DNA from: Dipylidium caninum
Taxonomy: Eukaryota > Platyhelminthes > Cestoda > Cyclophyllidea > Dipylidiidae
Assembly: GCA_017562135.1 (NCBI GenBank)
Contig: QEYB01000725.1
Span: forward strand, 253,001 to 317,000
Length of the DNA: 64,000 nt
Reading direction: 5' to 3'
Of the stretch, positions 63,205-64,000 are shown one piece after another. A program made the translations under genes and the position numbers. The notes below the pieces were generated by a model. It was not told where the DNA came from, searched no databases, and was given only the letters and a program-made list of their open reading frames with translations. How positions within the stretch are numbered: the stretch's first letter is position 1; every line of letters begins with the position of its first letter.

Positions 63205-64000
63205 AAGAAAGCATGTGTTTTAATTATGCAGGGGAGTGCGCTCGACCACATTCGGGGTGGCGGGAAGTAGTACAGACTTAACGGACGGCGAGACAAACGA
63301 GCAGCCACGGGTGAGTCCGGCCACGACGGGAAGAGACGGACAAGACGAGTTGAGACGGGGGAGTCGAGTGAAGTGCGGTGGAGTAGGAGGTAGCGTGAGA
63401 AGAGAAGAGAGACGAGAGACCGACCAGTCGGCCATGGCGTGGAGTGGAGTGGGGTGTAGAGGAGGGGAGAAGGGCGGGGCAGGGACGGGCGAGGGAACGC
63501 GGACGGGGCCGAAGAGGCCAGTGACATGGTTAACACGCCCCATGCAGAAGTGAGTCAATTTCCGTTCTCTCTGTTCCGCCCAGTCTCCCACAAATGCTCC
63601 CCCCTTCCCCCCTCCAACTGCACTCCACGTCGCTGCGCTCCATTCCACAGCACTCCCCTCGTCCCTCGTCCTCCCACTCACACCGCAGGCAGCCTCGTCT
63701 GCACCTCTCTCCCTCCGTCCACCCGTCCGACGGCAGCGACGCGCAAACACACTGCACGAGGCGGAAGAGGTCAGTGCGGACGGGAGGCAGGAGGCCAGAG
63801 TTGCTGCTCGGCTGCGTTGTATCGCATGCATTGCGTTGCGTTGCGTTGCGTTGCGTTGCGGGCTGGGATGGGTTGGCGTCGGTTGAGCGGGCAGGGCGGG
63901 ACGGGACGCAAAAGTGGGAAAATCAGCGGGATGGCGCGGAGTCGAATTCTCGTATCACTTCGAGCAATGCAGTTGCTGCACGCGACAATCAGACAGGTTG
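63205..64000 (-). repeat. Inverted repeat, right arm (cut by window edge)
   Basis: Reverse-complement counterpart of 59724-60284. The best-matching part is 63502-64000; a stretch at about 63290-63500 has no counterpart and looks like an insertion; matching resumes at about 63205-63260 (TTTTAATTATGCA). Local differences include a (TTGCG)n array at 63831-63861 where the left arm has only a short form, and a replaced GGAGT array. The arm probably runs past the window end. Confidence 0.85.
63831..63861. repeat. (TTGCG)n microsatellite
   Basis: Six TTGCG units inside the right arm of the inverted repeat; the left arm has only remnants (GACGTAACGCAACAC), so the array expanded in this copy or shrank in the other. 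Confidence 0.9.

Noticed and set aside
57100..64000. Transposable element with coding capacity in the repeat-rich block
   Set aside because: I looked for reverse transcriptase, integrase, transposase or endonuclease motifs on both strands and found none; only inverted arms and simple repeats are supported.
1..64000. CRISPR arrays, operons, bacterial promoters
   Set aside because: The window is clearly eukaryotic (spliced genes of animal families); no spaced direct-repeat array was seen.

Overview
This is an intron-rich animal nuclear locus, not bacterial or viral DNA. Coding signal comes in short blocks bounded by GT...AG, and the blocks join in frame into animal-specific families: a PC2/furin-type convertase, a PH-PTB docking adaptor, WDR7/rabconnectin-3 beta, a GPR158/GPR179-like receptor ectodomain, NDUFB8 and CFDP1. 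Many introns are very short (43-80 bp) while others are several kb and filled with GC-rich simple repeats. The proteins are quite diverged from vertebrate versions. A flatworm (possibly a tapeworm) or other lophotrochozoan would fit, but that is inference from family divergence and intron style, not proof.

Layout, left to right: (1) 1-8.86 kb: no supported gene; GC-rich, pyrimidine/purine-skewed DNA with simple repeats and a CCAAT-box inverted pair. (2) 8.86-11.85 kb, minus: a multi-exon gene I do not recognise. (3) 13.04-13.79 kb, plus: NDUFB8, respiratory complex I, with one reading-frame break. (4) 14.66-15.74 kb, minus: CFDP1/BCNT (Swc5 family, H2A.Z deposition), tail-to-tail with NDUFB8. 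(5) 16.88-23.88 kb, plus: an 11-exon proprotein convertase, 679 aa, triad intact, all splice phases agreeing. (6) 25.40-36.2 kb, minus: a docking adaptor with PH and IRS-type PTB domains and a C-terminal tail rich in tyrosine motifs. (7) 39.22-49.33 kb, plus: WDR7, about 20 exons, with one frame break. (8) 50.9-62.7 kb and beyond the right edge, plus: a GPR158-like ectodomain containing two tandem Cache-like/EGF-like modules with matching intron positions; the expected 7TM part is not in the window. (9) 57.6-64 kb: repeat-rich DNA with a large inverted repeat whose arms flank the last visible exon of gene 8.

Several genes belong to regulated secretion and cell signalling (the convertase; WDR7, which with its DMXL partner regulates the vesicular V-ATPase; a class C receptor ectodomain; a phosphotyrosine adaptor). 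In animals neighbourhood is weak evidence of a shared pathway, so I draw no functional link. Gene starts form divergent pairs (11.85/13.04 kb, 15.74/16.88 kb, 36.2/39.2 kb), so promoters probably lie in those gaps.
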